Shown here piece by piece: positions 1 to 10,073 of a DNA stretch of 64,000 nt. This stretch comes from Clostridia bacterium (GTDB taxonomy: Bacteria > Bacillota > Clostridia > TANB77 > CAG-508), in contig JAGAIV010000039.1 in NCBI GenBank assembly GCA_017626365.1, positions 49,630-113,629 on the forward strand. Direction: 5' to 3'. Position 1 is the first letter of the stretch; every line of letters begins with the position of its first letter. Made by a program: the position numbers and the translations under genes. A model generated the notes under the pieces. That model worked only from the letters and a program-made list of their open reading frames with translations. It was not told the origin of the DNA and ran no database searches.

Positions 1-64
1 CCTTTTTTTGATTTAATCTTGATGCATAATCTACTACATTTCCGTTTTTAAGTAAGATTGTCAT
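1..64 (-). CDS. pyrC: Dihydroorotase, N-terminal fragment (cut by window edge)
   Basis: Only the first 21 codons lie in the window. They read MTILLKNGNVVDYASRLNQ and on, matching the usual dihydroorotase opening (a short beta strand, KNG, V-(V/I)-D). The ATG at 64-62 is preceded by a strong GAGGAGG ribosome binding site at 77-71. Dihydroorotase closes the dihydropyrimidine ring in UMP synthesis, which fits the PyrE-like gene at 1608. Other cyclic amidohydrolases (dihydropyrimidinase, allantoinase) start similarly, so the exact family member is uncertain. Confidence 0.55.
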   Translation of the reverse strand, partial: MTILLKNGNVVDYASRLNQKK

Positions 65-225
65 ATTATACCTCCTCTAATTTATTTACGGTCTCATTCT
101 ATCATTTTCCGTAGGGTTTTGCAATATTTTTTGATAATTTGTTTCAAATGTTTATTTTTATTTCTTATTCTATTTTTCTTTCGATTTGCATATTGTTTAG
201 TAATCTTTTTTATGGAGGTTTTTGT

Positions 226-1464
226 ATGTATGTAAATCGAAGTTTAATGGCAAAAATTGTTTTGCTGATATTTATTATAAGTTTTGCTTTTCCTATTTTT
301 TCACTTGCGACAGATTCTGTATTCGTTTGGTCCCAAGATGATGATACCTCGGCGGTTAGCGCAAATATTGAAACAACAACCGAGAATTCCACTTCCCTTA
401 ATTTAGAGTGTGGCGGTGCTGTTTTGATCGAGCAAAATACTGGTAAAGTGTTGTATGAACATAATATGCACGAAAAATTAAGGCCTGCTAGTGTTACAAA
501 AGTTATGACAATTTTGCTGATTATGGAAGCTTTGGATAGTGGTAGAATTACCCTAGATACACAGATTCCTTGTAGCGAAAATGCAAGTTCAATGGGTGGT
601 TCTCAAATTTGGTTAGATACCAGAGAAACGTTAACTGTAAATGAAATGTTAAAGGCAATTTGTGTGGTTAGTGCTAACGATTGTACCGTTGCTATGGCAG
701 AATATTTAGCTGGCTCTGAAGAAGCTTTTGTGATGCAGATGAATGAAAAGGCAAAGGCTCTTGGTATGAATGATACTACTTTTAAAAATTGTCATGGAAT
801 TGATGAGGATGGTCATTTGACTTCTGCCTATGATATTAGTTTAATGTCTCGTGAATTATTAGTAAATCATCCTAGTATTACGAATTATACGACCATTTGG
901 ATGGATAGTTTGCGTGATGGAAAATCCGAGCTTGTAAATACCAATAAATTGATTCGCAATTATAAAGGTGCTACTGGTTTAAAAACTGGTTCTACTTCAG
1001 TTGCTTTATATAATTTATCTGCTAGTGCTACTCGTGATGGATTGTCTTTGATTGCTGTTGTTATGAAGGCTCCTACTACTAAAATTCGTTTTGCAGAAGC
1101 AACGAAGTTATTAGATTATGGTTTTAATACGTATTCTTATGGAGAATTTGGTAAGAAGGGCGATATCATAAAATCGGTTAGTGTTACCAAAGGTACTTTG
1201 AAGGAAGTAGATGCTGTTTTAGAAAATTCTTGTGGTGCTTTGGTGAAAAAAGGAGAGGAAAAAAATCTCGTGCAAAATGTGAATTTAGAAGAATCTGTGC
1301 AAGCTCCTGTTACAAGGGGACAAAAGTTGGGAGAAGTTACGTATTCTTTAAATGAAGAGATAGTTGGACGTTCTAATATTGTTGCAGAAAAAGATGTTTC
1401 CAATATTACTTTGTGGAGTATGACTGGTCACCTATTCCAAACTTGGTATCAGCTGATTCGATAA
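226..1464 (+). CDS. dacF: D-alanyl-D-alanine carboxypeptidase (PBP5/DacF family)
   Basis: Trims the terminal D-Ala from peptidoglycan stem peptides outside the membrane. I chose the ATG at 226 because a GGAGG site lies at 214-218; the frame is open further upstream without a ribosome site. The 412-residue product has a signal peptide (about residues 8-28, ending SLA), then the S11 peptidase motifs: SxxK as S89-V-T-K92, SxN as S149-A-N151 and KTG at 253-255. A C-terminal beta-rich domain follows (about 315-390), with a possible amphipathic membrane-binding tail. Length and order are normal for the family. The gene is monocistronic and ends in a strong hairpin that also carries DnaA boxes. Confidence 0.93.
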   Translation: MYVNRSLMAKIVLLIFIISFAFPIFSLATDSVFVWSQDDDTSAVSANIETTTENSTSLNLECGGAVLIEQNTGKVLYEHNMHEKLRPASVTKVMTILLIMEALDSGRITLDTQIPCSENASSMGGSQIWLDTRETLTVNEMLKAICVVSANDCTVAMAEYLAGSEEAFVMQMNEKAKALGMNDTTFKNCHGIDEDGHLTSAYDISLMSRELLVNHPSITNYTTIWMDSLRDGKSELVNTNKLIRNYKGATGLKTGSTSVALYNLSASATRDGLSLIAVVMKAPTTKIRFAEATKLLDYGFNTYSYGEFGKKGDIIKSVSVTKGTLKEVDAVLENSCGALVKKGEEKNLVQNVNLEESVQAPVTRGQKLGEVTYSLNEEIVGRSNIVAEKDVSNITLWSMTGHLFQTWYQLIR

Positions 1465-1478
1465 TCTCTATTCACACA

Positions 1479-1511
1479 TTATCCACAAAAGTTATCCACA
1501 TATGTGTATAA
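1479..1511. other. Cluster of three DnaA-box matches in the dacF terminator
   Basis: TTATCCACA occurs at 1479-1487 and again at 1492-1500, and TTATACACA lies on the minus strand at 1511-1503. All match the consensus DnaA box. They sit inside a near-perfect palindrome about 50 kb from the dnaA-linked origin. This could be a DnaA-binding or titration site, or a coincidence of an AT-rich terminator. Confidence 0.5.
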
Positions 1512-1528
1512 CTTTTGTGGATTTTTTG
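1482..1528 (+). terminator. Terminator of dacF (40-bp near-perfect palindrome)
   Basis: Arms 1482-1495 and 1508-1521 pair over 14 bp. The middle 12 bases pair again apart from one mismatch, so the whole element is almost fully self-complementary. It is followed by a run of six T. Confidence 0.8.
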
Positions 1529-1607
1529 TGTTTTCCTTTTTCTTTTATTGACATTATTCGCATTTTATTTTATGATATTGAAAGAGTTTTAAGGAGGTCG
1601 TAAATAT

Positions 1608-2462
1608 ATGAATAATTTAAAATCACATTTATTTGAAACAAATGCTGTTAAAGTATGCCATGGTGATAAGCCTTTCTGGTATACTTCTGGAAAAATTGGT
1701 CCATATTTCATTAATACCCATTTTGTTTATGGTAGTGAACAAGATGCTGCAGAGTTTTTGAATTTTATTGATGAAAATAAAGACGATAAATTAAATTTAC
1801 CAAAGAAATTATTTGAAAAAGTATTAAAACAATATGAAGAAAATGCAATTTATCATGATGTAGTTGAAGAAATGATAGAGTTTATTAAAGCAAATATTCA
1901 TGTAGACGAAATTGATTATATTTCTGGTGGTGAAAGAAGAGATTGGTATTTTAGTGTAATTGCTGCTCATCTTTTAGGAAAACCTCATATTACTATTTTT
2001 AAGGATTTAGGAGCTGTTACATCAGATTCTAATTTTGAAGATACAAAGCCTGCTACTTCTTTAAATGGTAAAAAAGTATTACATATTGCAGATTTAATGA
2101 ATCAAGCTTCTAGCTATATTCGTGCTTGGATTCCTGCTATTCAAGATTTAGGTGGAGAATTAGTTTGGAGCCTTGTACTAGTTGATAGAATGCAAGGTGG
2201 TAAAGAAAGATTAGAGGATTTAGGAATTCGTTCTTTTAGTATAGCTCAAATTGATGAAGATTTATTTAAAGTTGCTTTTGAAAAAGGAATTATTGATGAA
2301 GCACAATTTGAATTGGTTCGTGAATTTATTAAAGATCCAGATGGAAGTATGGAGAAGTTTGTAAAAGAACATCCAGAATTTATTGAAGATGCTTTGCATT
2401 CTGATGCTAAAACAGCAGGTCGTGCACAATTATGTATTGATAGCCATTTTTATGGATTATAA
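1608..2462 (+). CDS. Orotate phosphoribosyltransferase-like protein (PyrE-like, long form)
   Basis: The ATG at 1608 follows AAGGAGG at 1590-1596. The 284-residue protein opens like PyrE (MNNLKSHLFETNAVKV, then the YTSGKIGPYFINTH segment that resembles the orotate-binding loop). Near residues 158-170 it has a degenerate PRPP-binding strand (VLHIADLMNQASSY) in place of the usual (V/I)(V/I)xDxxTTG. A roughly 60-residue helical insertion (about 47-105) and a long acidic C-terminus make it larger than classical PyrE (about 210). The family is sound as a type I phosphoribosyltransferase. Because the PRPP loop is atypical, the substrate and even catalytic activity are inference. The neighbouring dihydroorotase supports a pyrimidine role. 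Confidence 0.7.
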   Translation: MNNLKSHLFETNAVKVCHGDKPFWYTSGKIGPYFINTHFVYGSEQDAAEFLNFIDENKDDKLNLPKKLFEKVLKQYEENAIYHDVVEEMIEFIKANIHVDEIDYISGGERRDWYFSVIAAHLLGKPHITIFKDLGAVTSDSNFEDTKPATSLNGKKVLHIADLMNQASSYIRAWIPAIQDLGGELVWSLVLVDRMQGGKERLEDLGIRSFSIAQIDEDLFKVAFEKGIIDEAQFELVREFIKDPDGSMEKFVKEHPEFIEDALHSDAKTAGRAQLCIDSHFYGL

Positions 2463-2501
2463 AAATAAGAGGCAAATTTGATGTTTGCCTCTTATTTTTT
2501 T
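2461..2501. terminator. Bidirectional terminator between pyrE-like gene and htrA
   Basis: An inverted repeat with arms AAAAATAAGAGGCAAA and its complement around a seven-base loop carries A and T runs on its two sides, so it can end both convergent transcripts. It overlaps the last codons of htrA. Confidence 0.8.
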
Positions 2502-3632
2502 CCTAATACGATTTTGACTGGTGTTATAATGCCTCTTCTTAAGACTTGTAATACTACTTCATCTCCTGTTTTTTTGGTATAGATATAACTTCTAAGTTCT
2601 GTCATTTTATTTAATGGTTTTCCATCAATTTTGGTTATGACATCGTTCGCTTTTATTCCTGCATTGGCTGCTGCTCCATTTGTTACAACATCAATTACAT
2701 AAATGCCATTATCGATACTTATATTACTATCTAAATAAGGAATTACTTCTTTATCATAGGCATACAACCCTAAACTTGCTTCTTCAAAATTTCCTGTATT
2801 CTTATAACTTTCGATAATTGGTTTTACCATATTAATTGGACTTGCAAATCCGATTCCTTCAGCTGTAACAATTTTGACAGAGTTAATTCCAATAACTTCC
2901 CCCTCTACGTTGATTAGTGGTCCTCCACTATTCCCTGGGTTGATGGTTGCATCGGTTTGAATTAGGTCCTCCATATATGAGGTTTTGTTATCTTCTTCTA
3001 TTTTAATAGTTCTATTGACGGCACTAATAATTCCACTTGTAACAGTTCTTTGAAATTCAAAACCGATCGGGTTTCCTATTGCATATACCGTTTCTCCTAC
3101 TTTTACTTGCTCAGAATCTCCCAATGCAATATATGGTAATCCCTTTGCATTGATTTTTATAATGGATATATCTAAATCCGAATCCGACCATACAACTTTT
3201 GCTGTATAGCTTTTTCCATTTTCTAATGTGACATAACAGTTACTAAATTTTGATCCAGATACATGCTCATTTGTTAGAATATATCCATCTTCTGACACTA
3301 TCATTCCTGTACCTAATCCTAATTTTGTTGTTCCATCTTTTAGAAATATAGAATTTCCATTTTCTTTTAATTTTGAAATACCGACTACACAACTTGAAAC
3401 TTCTTCTATCATGTCCGTTATTGTTTTATTTTCTGTTTTTGCTTCTTCTATTGTGCCGTGATGTTCTTTGAGTTTCATAAGTATTGGTTTGTGGGGTACT
3501 AATATCGATATTTATGTACCAGTTGAATAAATAGAATCCTGTTATGGTTACAAAGAACAAAACACTCATTGTTACTATAACTGTTCTTAGATTATTTTGT
3601 AAATTAGATTTTTTTTGCTTTATCTTCTTCAA
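2492..3632 (-). CDS. htrA: HtrA/DegP-type membrane-anchored serine protease, needs +1 shift at CGG
   Basis: Two overlapping frames join into one 379-residue protein. The first frame (ATG at 3632) supplies a lysine-rich start and one membrane helix (about 17-39). The second supplies the trypsin-like domain with H123 (TNEHVSG), D152 (SDLDIS) and S235 (NPGNSGGPL), then a C-terminal PDZ domain. Neither half alone is a normal HtrA: one has no protease, the other no anchor. The frames connect if the in-frame CGG, codon 59 at 3458-3456, is skipped by one base (TCA CGG CAC becomes TCA GGC ACA). The zero frame stops 12 codons later. HtrA degrades misfolded proteins at the outer membrane face. A plain frameshift mutation is the alternative, but six other genes here show the same break. 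Confidence 0.85.
3456..3458 (-). other. +1 frameshift site at CGG codon in htrA
   Basis: Zero-frame codons ACA TCA CGG CAC; the downstream protease frame reads TCA then GGC ACA ATA GAA. The shifted quadruplet is CGGC, the only one of the seven sites not followed by A. No slippery P-site re-pairing is possible (TCA to CAC). Confidence 0.8.
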
Positions 3633-3788
3633 ACTAACACCTTCTTATACTATTTTTTATATTTTTTCCATTTTTTAAATTTTTAATCTTTTGTTGTTTT
3701 ATTTTAGCAAAACATTTTTCGACTTTTGTTTCCACTTTTGACTGTATTTATAGCATATTTATTACATTCATATTACAATCATATTTAG

Positions 3789-3841
3789 TTTTGGTAACAT
3801 TTGCCAAAAACGTTTTATTTTTATGGTTTTAATTATATAAT
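3789..3841 (+). promoter_or_regulatory. Candidate promoter/operator of the NRPS operon
   Basis: In the 260-bp gap between the divergent htrA and NRPS genes there is a TATAAT at 3836-3841. Upstream lies an inverted repeat, TTTTGG at 3789-3794 and CCAAAA at 3804-3809, which could be a regulator site. No convincing -35 sits 17 bp upstream of the TATAAT, so the promoter call is tentative. Confidence 0.35.
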
Positions 3842-3901
3842 TTGATAGAAATATTAGGACTTTTGGTCCTTTATGGGATGTAGAATTTAAGGGTGAAATT
3901 T

Positions 3902-6900
3902 ATGGAAAGAAAAATGTATAATTTAACAGCTCCTCAAAAGTCGATTTTATTAACAGAACAGTATTTTAAAGGTTCTACTGTTAATAATGTTTGTGGAACT
4001 GCTATTATTGATGAAAATATAGATTTTGATTTATTAGAAAAGGCTGTTAATCTTGTTGTTAAGAATAACAGTAGTTTTCGTATTCGTTTATTGCTAGAAG
4101 ATAATGAGGTTAAACAATATGTATCGGATTATGAACCTTTTAGCGTTCCTACCATTGATGTAGAAACGCTAGAAGATGTTTCTAAAATTGAAAATGATTT
4201 AATGGCACAAGTTTTTGATATTTATTCGAACTTATTTACTTTTCGATTGTTTCGTTTCCCACATGGAAATGGTGGATTTTTATTGAATATTCATCATTTA
4301 ATTTCTGACTCTTGGACGTTAGGTTTAACGGCAAGAGAAATTGTACGTACTTATTCTTCTTTAGCAAGAAAAGAAGTGCCTGATTTTAGCACTTTTTATT
4401 CTTATACGGATTATATTGAATCGGAACAAGAATATATAGCAAGCGAAAAATTTGCAAAAGATAAAGAATACTGGAATTCTATTTTTGAAACCATTCCAGA
4501 ACAAGCTTCTATTCCTGGAAGTATTGCTACAGCACAAGATAGCTTTTCTTGTAAAGCAAATCGTATTACTTATACGATTTCCAAAGAAGAAATGGATAGA
4601 ATTAATTCTTATTGCAAAAAAATAAATGTCTCAGCCTTTAATTTCTTTATGGCAATTTATGCTATTTATGTTGGTAGAGTTTCTAATTTGGATGATTTTG
4701 TTATGGGAACTCCTATTTTAAATCGAACTAATTTTAAAGAAAAAAATACAACTGGTATGTTTATTAATATTGTACCTTGCCGAATGAATTTAAAGGATAA
4801 CCCAACTTTTCATTCTTTTGTTGCAAATGTAGCAAAGGATTCTTTGGGTATGCTTCGTCATCAAAAATATTCTTATCAATATTTATTAGAGGATTTAAGA
4901 AAACAAAACCCAAATTTACCTGGGTTATATAATATTATTATGTCTTATCAGGTTACTAAGGCAAATACGGAAAATGGTTTATCTTATGAAACAAGATGGG
5001 CTTTTAATGGTAATTCTGGAGATGATTTTGATATTCATATGTATGATATTAATGATACTGGTAGTGTTAATATTGCTTATGATTATCGTGTTGATAAATA
5101 TACCGAAGAAGAGGTTTCTCATATTCATGAGCGTATCCTTCATATGATTCATCAAGTATTAACAAATGAGGAAATTTTGGTAAATGATATTGAAATTGTA
5201 ACAAGTAAAGAAAAATATGAATTGTTATATACATTTAATAATAATACTATTGATATTCCTCATAATACTACTCTTAATTCTATGTTTTATGAAATTGTAA
5301 AACATAATTATAATGATATTGCTGTTATTCACAATAACTCTAAAATTACTTATCATGAATTAGATGAACTTTCAAATCAGCTTGCTCATACTTTACTTGA
5401 AAATGGTATTAAGGCTCAAGATGTTGTTGGTGTATGTTTAAATAGATCTATTGAATTGATTGTAAGTATATGGGCAATTTTAAAAATAGGTGCTATTTAT
5501 ATGCCAATGTATACTAAATATCCTATTGATCGCTTGACTTATATGATTAAGAATAGTAATTGCTCATTAATCATAACAAATTCTATTATGAGTGAACTTT
5601 TTGATTTTAACATTAATAAAATTATTTTAAATAATTTCTCTTCTTTAACTTGTAAAAATAGTGATTTTATATGTATTGATACTGTCAAACCAGATGATTT
5701 GGCATATATTATTTATACTTCTGGTTCAACTGGAAAGCCTAAAGGAGTTCAAATTACTCATAATAACTTAGTAAATTTTATATATGCGTTTAATAAATCT
5801 TATATTAAAATTGATAATACAGATAATTTACTTGCTTCTACGAATATTTCTTTTGATGTAAGTATATTTGAATTGTTTTTATCAATATTAAATGGTGCTA
5901 AATTAGTTTTATATAATGAAGAATATATTACTGATATTGTTAATTATACAAATTATATTCTTAATAATAATATTACAATGCTATATATTCCTCCAAATAT
6001 ATTAAACGATGTTTATGCTATGTTAAAAGATTCTCCTAACGTAAAAATTAATAAATTATTGGTTGGAGTAGAGGGCATTAAAAAAAGTACTCTTAACAAG
6101 TTTTATCAATTAAACCCTGAAATGCGTATTGTTAATGGATATGGTCCTACGGAAACTACCATATGTGCTACTACTTTAGTTTATCAAAAAGACTTTAGTG
6201 ATGATAATTATGTTTCTATTGGAAAACCTTTAGCAAATAATAATATATATATTTTAAGCAAATTTAATACACTTCAACCTATCGGCATTTTAGGAGAATT
6301 ATATATTTCTGGTTCAGGTGTCGGAAAAGGATATATTAATAATACAGAGGAAAATATTTCTCACTTTATTAGCAATTCTTTTGATAATGACTCAAAATAT
6401 ATGTATAAGACGGGAGATTTAGCAAAGTGGAATTCAGATGGTACTATTTCTTTTATAGGAAGAAAAGATACTCAAATCAAATTGCATGGATATAGAATTG
6501 AATTGTCTGAAATTAACAATATAATTGAGCAAAATCCATATATTTCAAAATCACTAACAACGATAAAAGAAATAAATTCTCAAAAATACATTGTCACTTA
6601 TTTTACCTCTAATGGTAAAATAGAAAATAGTAATTTAGATTTATATTTAAAATCTAAACTACCTTTCTATATGATACCTAGCTATTATATGCATTTAGAT
6701 AACTTCCCTCTTACCGCTAATGGTAAAGTTGATACAAAAAGTTTACCATTACCTATTAATATTAATGAACAAACTGCTGAATATATAGCTCCATCTAATG
6801 AAACAGAAAAAATACTTTGCTCCATTTGGAGTAATCTATTTAATAAGGATAAGATAAGTATTACCGATAATTTCTTTCATTTAGGTGGCGACTCTCTTAC

Positions 6901-8245
6901 TGCTATAAAGTTTCAGATGGAAGCATTAAAATATCATATTAATATAAATTATAGTGATATTTTCCATTATCCTACTATAAAACTATTATCAGAAAAGAAG
7001 GTATCTTCAAATCCTTTTTATGAGGATTACGCAAGTTATGATTATACTGCTATTAATCAATTAATAAGTATTAATACCTTTTCTAACTTGGAATACAGTA
7101 AAATTGTAAATCATTTTGGCGGTAATATTTTATTACTTGGAGCAACTGGATTTCTAGGAGCTCATATTCTTGATGCTTTTCTTTCTAATAGTTCTGGAAT
7201 TGCTTATTGTTTAGTTAGAGATAAGGGAAATTTGGATAAAGAAGAAAGATTGAGAAAAACTCTTAACTTTTATTTTGGAGAAAAATATAATTCTGATTTA
7301 GGCAATCGAATTAAAATTGTGCATGGTGATATTACTTTTGAGCATTTTGGGTTGCTTGATTCTGAATATGAATCACTTGCAAGTTCTGTTAATGTTGTTA
7401 TTAATAGTGCTGCTTTTGTTAAACATTATGGAGATTTCAAGTTGTTCGACAGCATTAATGTTGTTGGAACAAAACATATTATTGATTTTTGTAAACAATT
7501 TAATAAAAAATTATATCATATTTCTACAATCAGTGTTTCTGGAATCACTGATTCTGAAAATGAGCCAAATAACTCCGAAAGAAAAATATTTAAAGAGACC
7601 AATTTCTATGTAGGACAAAATTTAAATAACGCTTATATTTTTACTAAATTTGAAGCAGAAAAATTGATTTTTCAAGAGATTCTTAATGGACTTGATGCTT
7701 GTGTTTTAAGAATTGGAAATATATCAAATCGATTTTCTGATGCCAAATTCCAGATAAATACATTTGATAATGCTTATATTAATCGTATTAAAGCTATATT
7801 TAACTTAGGCGTAATTCCTGAAGTGTTTTTAAAACATTCTTTAGAATTTACTCCTGTTGATAGTTGTGCAGATGCTATTGTTAGGACTATTTTTAATAAT
7901 CCAAAATTTAATGTATTACATTTATTTAATACCAATTTAATTAGTTTTCCTGATCTTATTCATATATTTAACTGTTTAGGATATCATTTGGAAAGTGTTT
8001 CTAACAAAAATTTTGCACAAAAAATTGATGAATTTTTACAAGATGATAAATTAAAAAATTCCATTTCTGGTATTATTCCTGATTTGGATAGTAATAAAAA
8101 CTTAAACTTAATTTCTAATGTTTTACCAGATGCTACTTTTTCTACCAAGTATTTAAAAACATTGGGTTTTGAGTGGCCAATTATTGATTCTGATTATATT
8201 ACAAAGTATATTGATTACTTTAAAAAAATTGGATATTTAGAATAG
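3902..8245 (+). CDS. Single-module nonribosomal peptide synthetase (C-A-T-reductase)
   Basis: I use the ATG at 3902 because AAGGGTG at 3889-3895 is correctly spaced; an upstream in-frame GTG overlaps that site. The 1447-residue enzyme has, in order: a condensation domain (HHLISDSW near 130); an adenylation domain (YTSGSTGKPKG near 604, GYGPTETT, a YKTGD segment, NGKVD near the end); a carrier domain (LGGDSL, pantetheine Ser near 998); and a thioester reductase domain (GATGFLG near 1080, catalytic Y-IFT-K near 1245). It should activate one amino acid, acylate it through the C domain and release an aldehyde or alcohol. My reading of the specificity pocket is D-V-F-Y-L-G-G-I-C-K, suggesting a hydrophobic residue; this is weak. 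The gene is followed at 14 bp by a sensor kinase. No phosphopantetheinyl transferase is in the window. Confidence 0.92.
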   Translation: MERKMYNLTAPQKSILLTEQYFKGSTVNNVCGTAIIDENIDFDLLEKAVNLVVKNNSSFRIRLLLEDNEVKQYVSDYEPFSVPTIDVETLEDVSKIENDLMAQVFDIYSNLFTFRLFRFPHGNGGFLLNIHHLISDSWTLGLTAREIVRTYSSLARKEVPDFSTFYSYTDYIESEQEYIASEKFAKDKEYWNSIFETIPEQASIPGSIATAQDSFSCKANRITYTISKEEMDRINSYCKKINVSAFNFFMAIYAIYVGRVSNLDDFVMGTPILNRTNFKEKNTTGMFINIVPCRMNLKDNPTFHSFVANVAKDSLGMLRHQKYSYQYLLEDLRKQNPNLPGLYNIIMSYQVTKANTENGLSYETRWAFNGNSGDDFDIHMYDINDTGSVNIAYDYRVDKYTEEEVSHIHERILHMIHQVLTNEEILVNDIEIVTSKEKYELLYTFNNNTIDIPHNTTLNSMFYEIVKHNYNDIAVIHNNSKITYHELDELSNQLAHTLLENGIKAQDVVGVCLNRSIELIVSIWAILKIGAIYMPMYTKYPIDRLTYMIKNSNCSLIITNSIMSELFDFNINKIILNNFSSLTCKNSDFICIDTVKPDDLAYIIYTSGSTGKPKGVQITHNNLVNFIYAFNKSYIKIDNTDNLLASTNISFDVSIFELFLSILNGAKLVLYNEEYITDIVNYTNYILNNNITMLYIPPNILNDVYAMLKDSPNVKINKLLVGVEGIKKSTLNKFYQLNPEMRIVNGYGPTETTICATTLVYQKDFSDDNYVSIGKPLANNNIYILSKFNTLQPIGILGELYISGSGVGKGYINNTEENISHFISNSFDNDSKYMYKTGDLAKWNSDGTISFIGRKDTQIKLHGYRIELSEINNIIEQNPYISKSLTTIKEINSQKYIVTYFTSNGKIENSNLDLYLKSKLPFYMIPSYYMHLDNFPLTANGKVDTKSLPLPININEQTAEYIAPSNETEKILCSIWSNLFNKDKISITDNFFHLGGDSLTAIKFQMEALKYHININYSDIFHYPTIKLLSEKKVSSNPFYEDYASYDYTAINQLISINTFSNLEYSKIVNHFGGNILLLGATGFLGAHILDAFLSNSSGIAYCLVRDKGNLDKEERLRKTLNFYFGEKYNSDLGNRIKIVHGDITFEHFGLLDSEYESLASSVNVVINSAAFVKHYGDFKLFDSINVVGTKHIIDFCKQFNKKLYHISTISVSGITDSENEPNNSERKIFKETNFYVGQNLNNAYIFTKFEAEKLIFQEILNGLDACVLRIGNISNRFSDAKFQINTFDNAYINRIKAIFNLGVIPEVFLKHSLEFTPVDSCADAIVRTIFNNPKFNVLHLFNTNLISFPDLIHIFNCLGYHLESVSNKNFAQKIDEFLQDDKLKNSISGIIPDLDSNKNLNLISNVLPDATFSTKYLKTLGFEWPIIDSDYITKYIDYFKKIGYLE

Positions 8246-8259
8246 GAGGTGTTTATTTA

Positions 8260-10065
8260 ATGTTGTTATCTGACACATTAACATTTATTATTTTATTTAT
8301 TTCAGATTTAATTTGTATTATTTCTGGAATTATAGTTCATAAAAAAATTAATAAAAGCCAATTAAAAACTGCTTTTTCTTTCCTTAATATTGCTATGATA
8401 ATTTGTTGTACTGGTTTATTATTACAAAATTTATTATCTAATCCATTAAATATTAATCCTATTTATTTTGATTATTTTGTTTATATTGGTAATTGTTTAT
8501 TACCTATATCTTTCTTTTTTACTGGATTAATTTTTAATAAAACAAAAATAAAATTAAGTAAAAAATATTTATGGCTATTAGTAATCCCTATTATATCTTT
8601 ACTCTGCTTATGGACAAATGATTATCATCACTTATTCTATATAGATTATTCAATTGATTTGTCTAAAAATGTATATGGTCCTATGTTTATTGTATTTGAT
8701 ATATATACTTTAGTTTTATTTGCAATTGGAATATTCCTTTTCTTAAAACAATCTATATCAAGTTCTGGATTATTTTCTACACAAGGTATATTAATGATAA
8801 TAGGTTCTTCTATTCCAATTGTACAAAATATATTATCCACAACAAAAGTAATTAGTACTACTATTTATCTAACACCAATCTGTTTTAGTATAAGCTTATT
8901 CTTTATATGTCTCGCTATTTTTAAATTTAATTTTTTAAAAGTCGCTCCTATTACTTTACAGAAAATAGTAGATCGAATGTCCGATAGTTATATCGTAATC
9001 AATGAAAACAATACAATTGCAGATTTTAATGAAACTTTTTTAAAAACCTTTCATTTTAGTGCAAGTAATGTACGCAATCGAAACATTATCGAATTATTAA
9101 ATATCGCTCCATCAAATTCTAATGAATTAGTATTAGCTTTGGAGAAAGCTCAAAACTCTTCCGAAACGTTTACTTTTGAAAGACATTTTGAGAAATTAAA
9201 TAAATATTTCAATATTGAAATTAATAACATTACAAATGACGGGAATTTCTTGGGTATTTTAATCTTATTTAAAGATATTACCCAACATATTGAAGATATG
9301 AATACCATTAAATCTAATCAAGACTTATTAATTGAAAAAGAACGTCTTGCATCTTTAGGTCAAATGATTGGTGGTATTGCTCATAACTTAAAGACTCCTA
9401 TCATGTCTATTTCTGGTGCTGCCGAAGGATTAAAAGATTTAGTAAAAGAATATGATTCTTCTATTGAAGACCCAGATGTAACGCTTCAAGACCATCATGA
9501 TATTGCAAGGGATATGGATGTTTGGATCGAGAAGATAAAAACTCATACTTCTTATATGTCTGATATTATTACTGCTGTTAAAGGTCAAGCAGTTACGTTA
9601 TCAGAAGATGAATCTGATAGTTTTACTATTGAAGAGTTGTTTAAACGTATTAATATACTAATGAAACATGAGTTGAAGAATGCTTTGATTGATATGAATG
9701 TTACAATGAATGTAGAACCATCTCTTGCTTTAAATGGAAATGTTAATAGCTTAGTGCAAGTAGTAAATAACTTAATTTCAAATGCCATTCAATCTTATAA
9801 CGGCAAAACAAATGAGTCGATTGATTTGATTGCTGAAAAACAAAATAATTCAATTGTTATTTCTGTTTCAGACCATGGATGTGGTATGTCAAAAGAGGTA
9901 AAGGATAAATTGTTTAAAGAAATGATTACAACAAAAGGAAAAAATGGTACTGGTCTTGGTTTATTTATGTCTTACTCTACGATTCGTGGACATTTTAATG
10001 GTAATATGACATTTGAATCTGAAGTTGGAATTGGTACAACATTTAAAATTATTCTTCCTTTATAA
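8260..10065 (+). CDS. Membrane sensor histidine kinase with PAS domain
   Basis: Starts 14 bp after the NRPS stop with AGGAGG just upstream, so the two are probably one operon. The first 230 residues hold about seven hydrophobic helices, like the 7TM sensor modules of Gram-positive kinases. A PAS-like domain follows (about 240-345), then a dimerisation/phosphorylation segment (GGIAHNLKTP, H375) and an HATPase domain with N-box (NLISNAIQSY), DHGCGMS and GTGLGL. It senses a membrane-soluble or extracellular signal and presumably phosphorylates the response regulator encoded next (10204). The link to the NRPS suggests that it may sense the NRPS product; that is inference from position only. Confidence 0.9.
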   Translation: MLLSDTLTFIILFISDLICIISGIIVHKKINKSQLKTAFSFLNIAMIICCTGLLLQNLLSNPLNINPIYFDYFVYIGNCLLPISFFFTGLIFNKTKIKLSKKYLWLLVIPIISLLCLWTNDYHHLFYIDYSIDLSKNVYGPMFIVFDIYTLVLFAIGIFLFLKQSISSSGLFSTQGILMIIGSSIPIVQNILSTTKVISTTIYLTPICFSISLFFICLAIFKFNFLKVAPITLQKIVDRMSDSYIVINENNTIADFNETFLKTFHFSASNVRNRNIIELLNIAPSNSNELVLALEKAQNSSETFTFERHFEKLNKYFNIEINNITNDGNFLGILILFKDITQHIEDMNTIKSNQDLLIEKERLASLGQMIGGIAHNLKTPIMSISGAAEGLKDLVKEYDSSIEDPDVTLQDHHDIARDMDVWIEKIKTHTSYMSDIITAVKGQAVTLSEDESDSFTIEELFKRINILMKHELKNALIDMNVTMNVEPSLALNGNVNSLVQVVNNLISNAIQSYNGKTNESIDLIAEKQNNSIVISVSDHGCGMSKEVKDKLFKEMITTKGKNGTGLGLFMSYSTIRGHFNGNMTFESEVGIGTTFKIILPL

Positions 10066-10073
10066 TATTTTAG

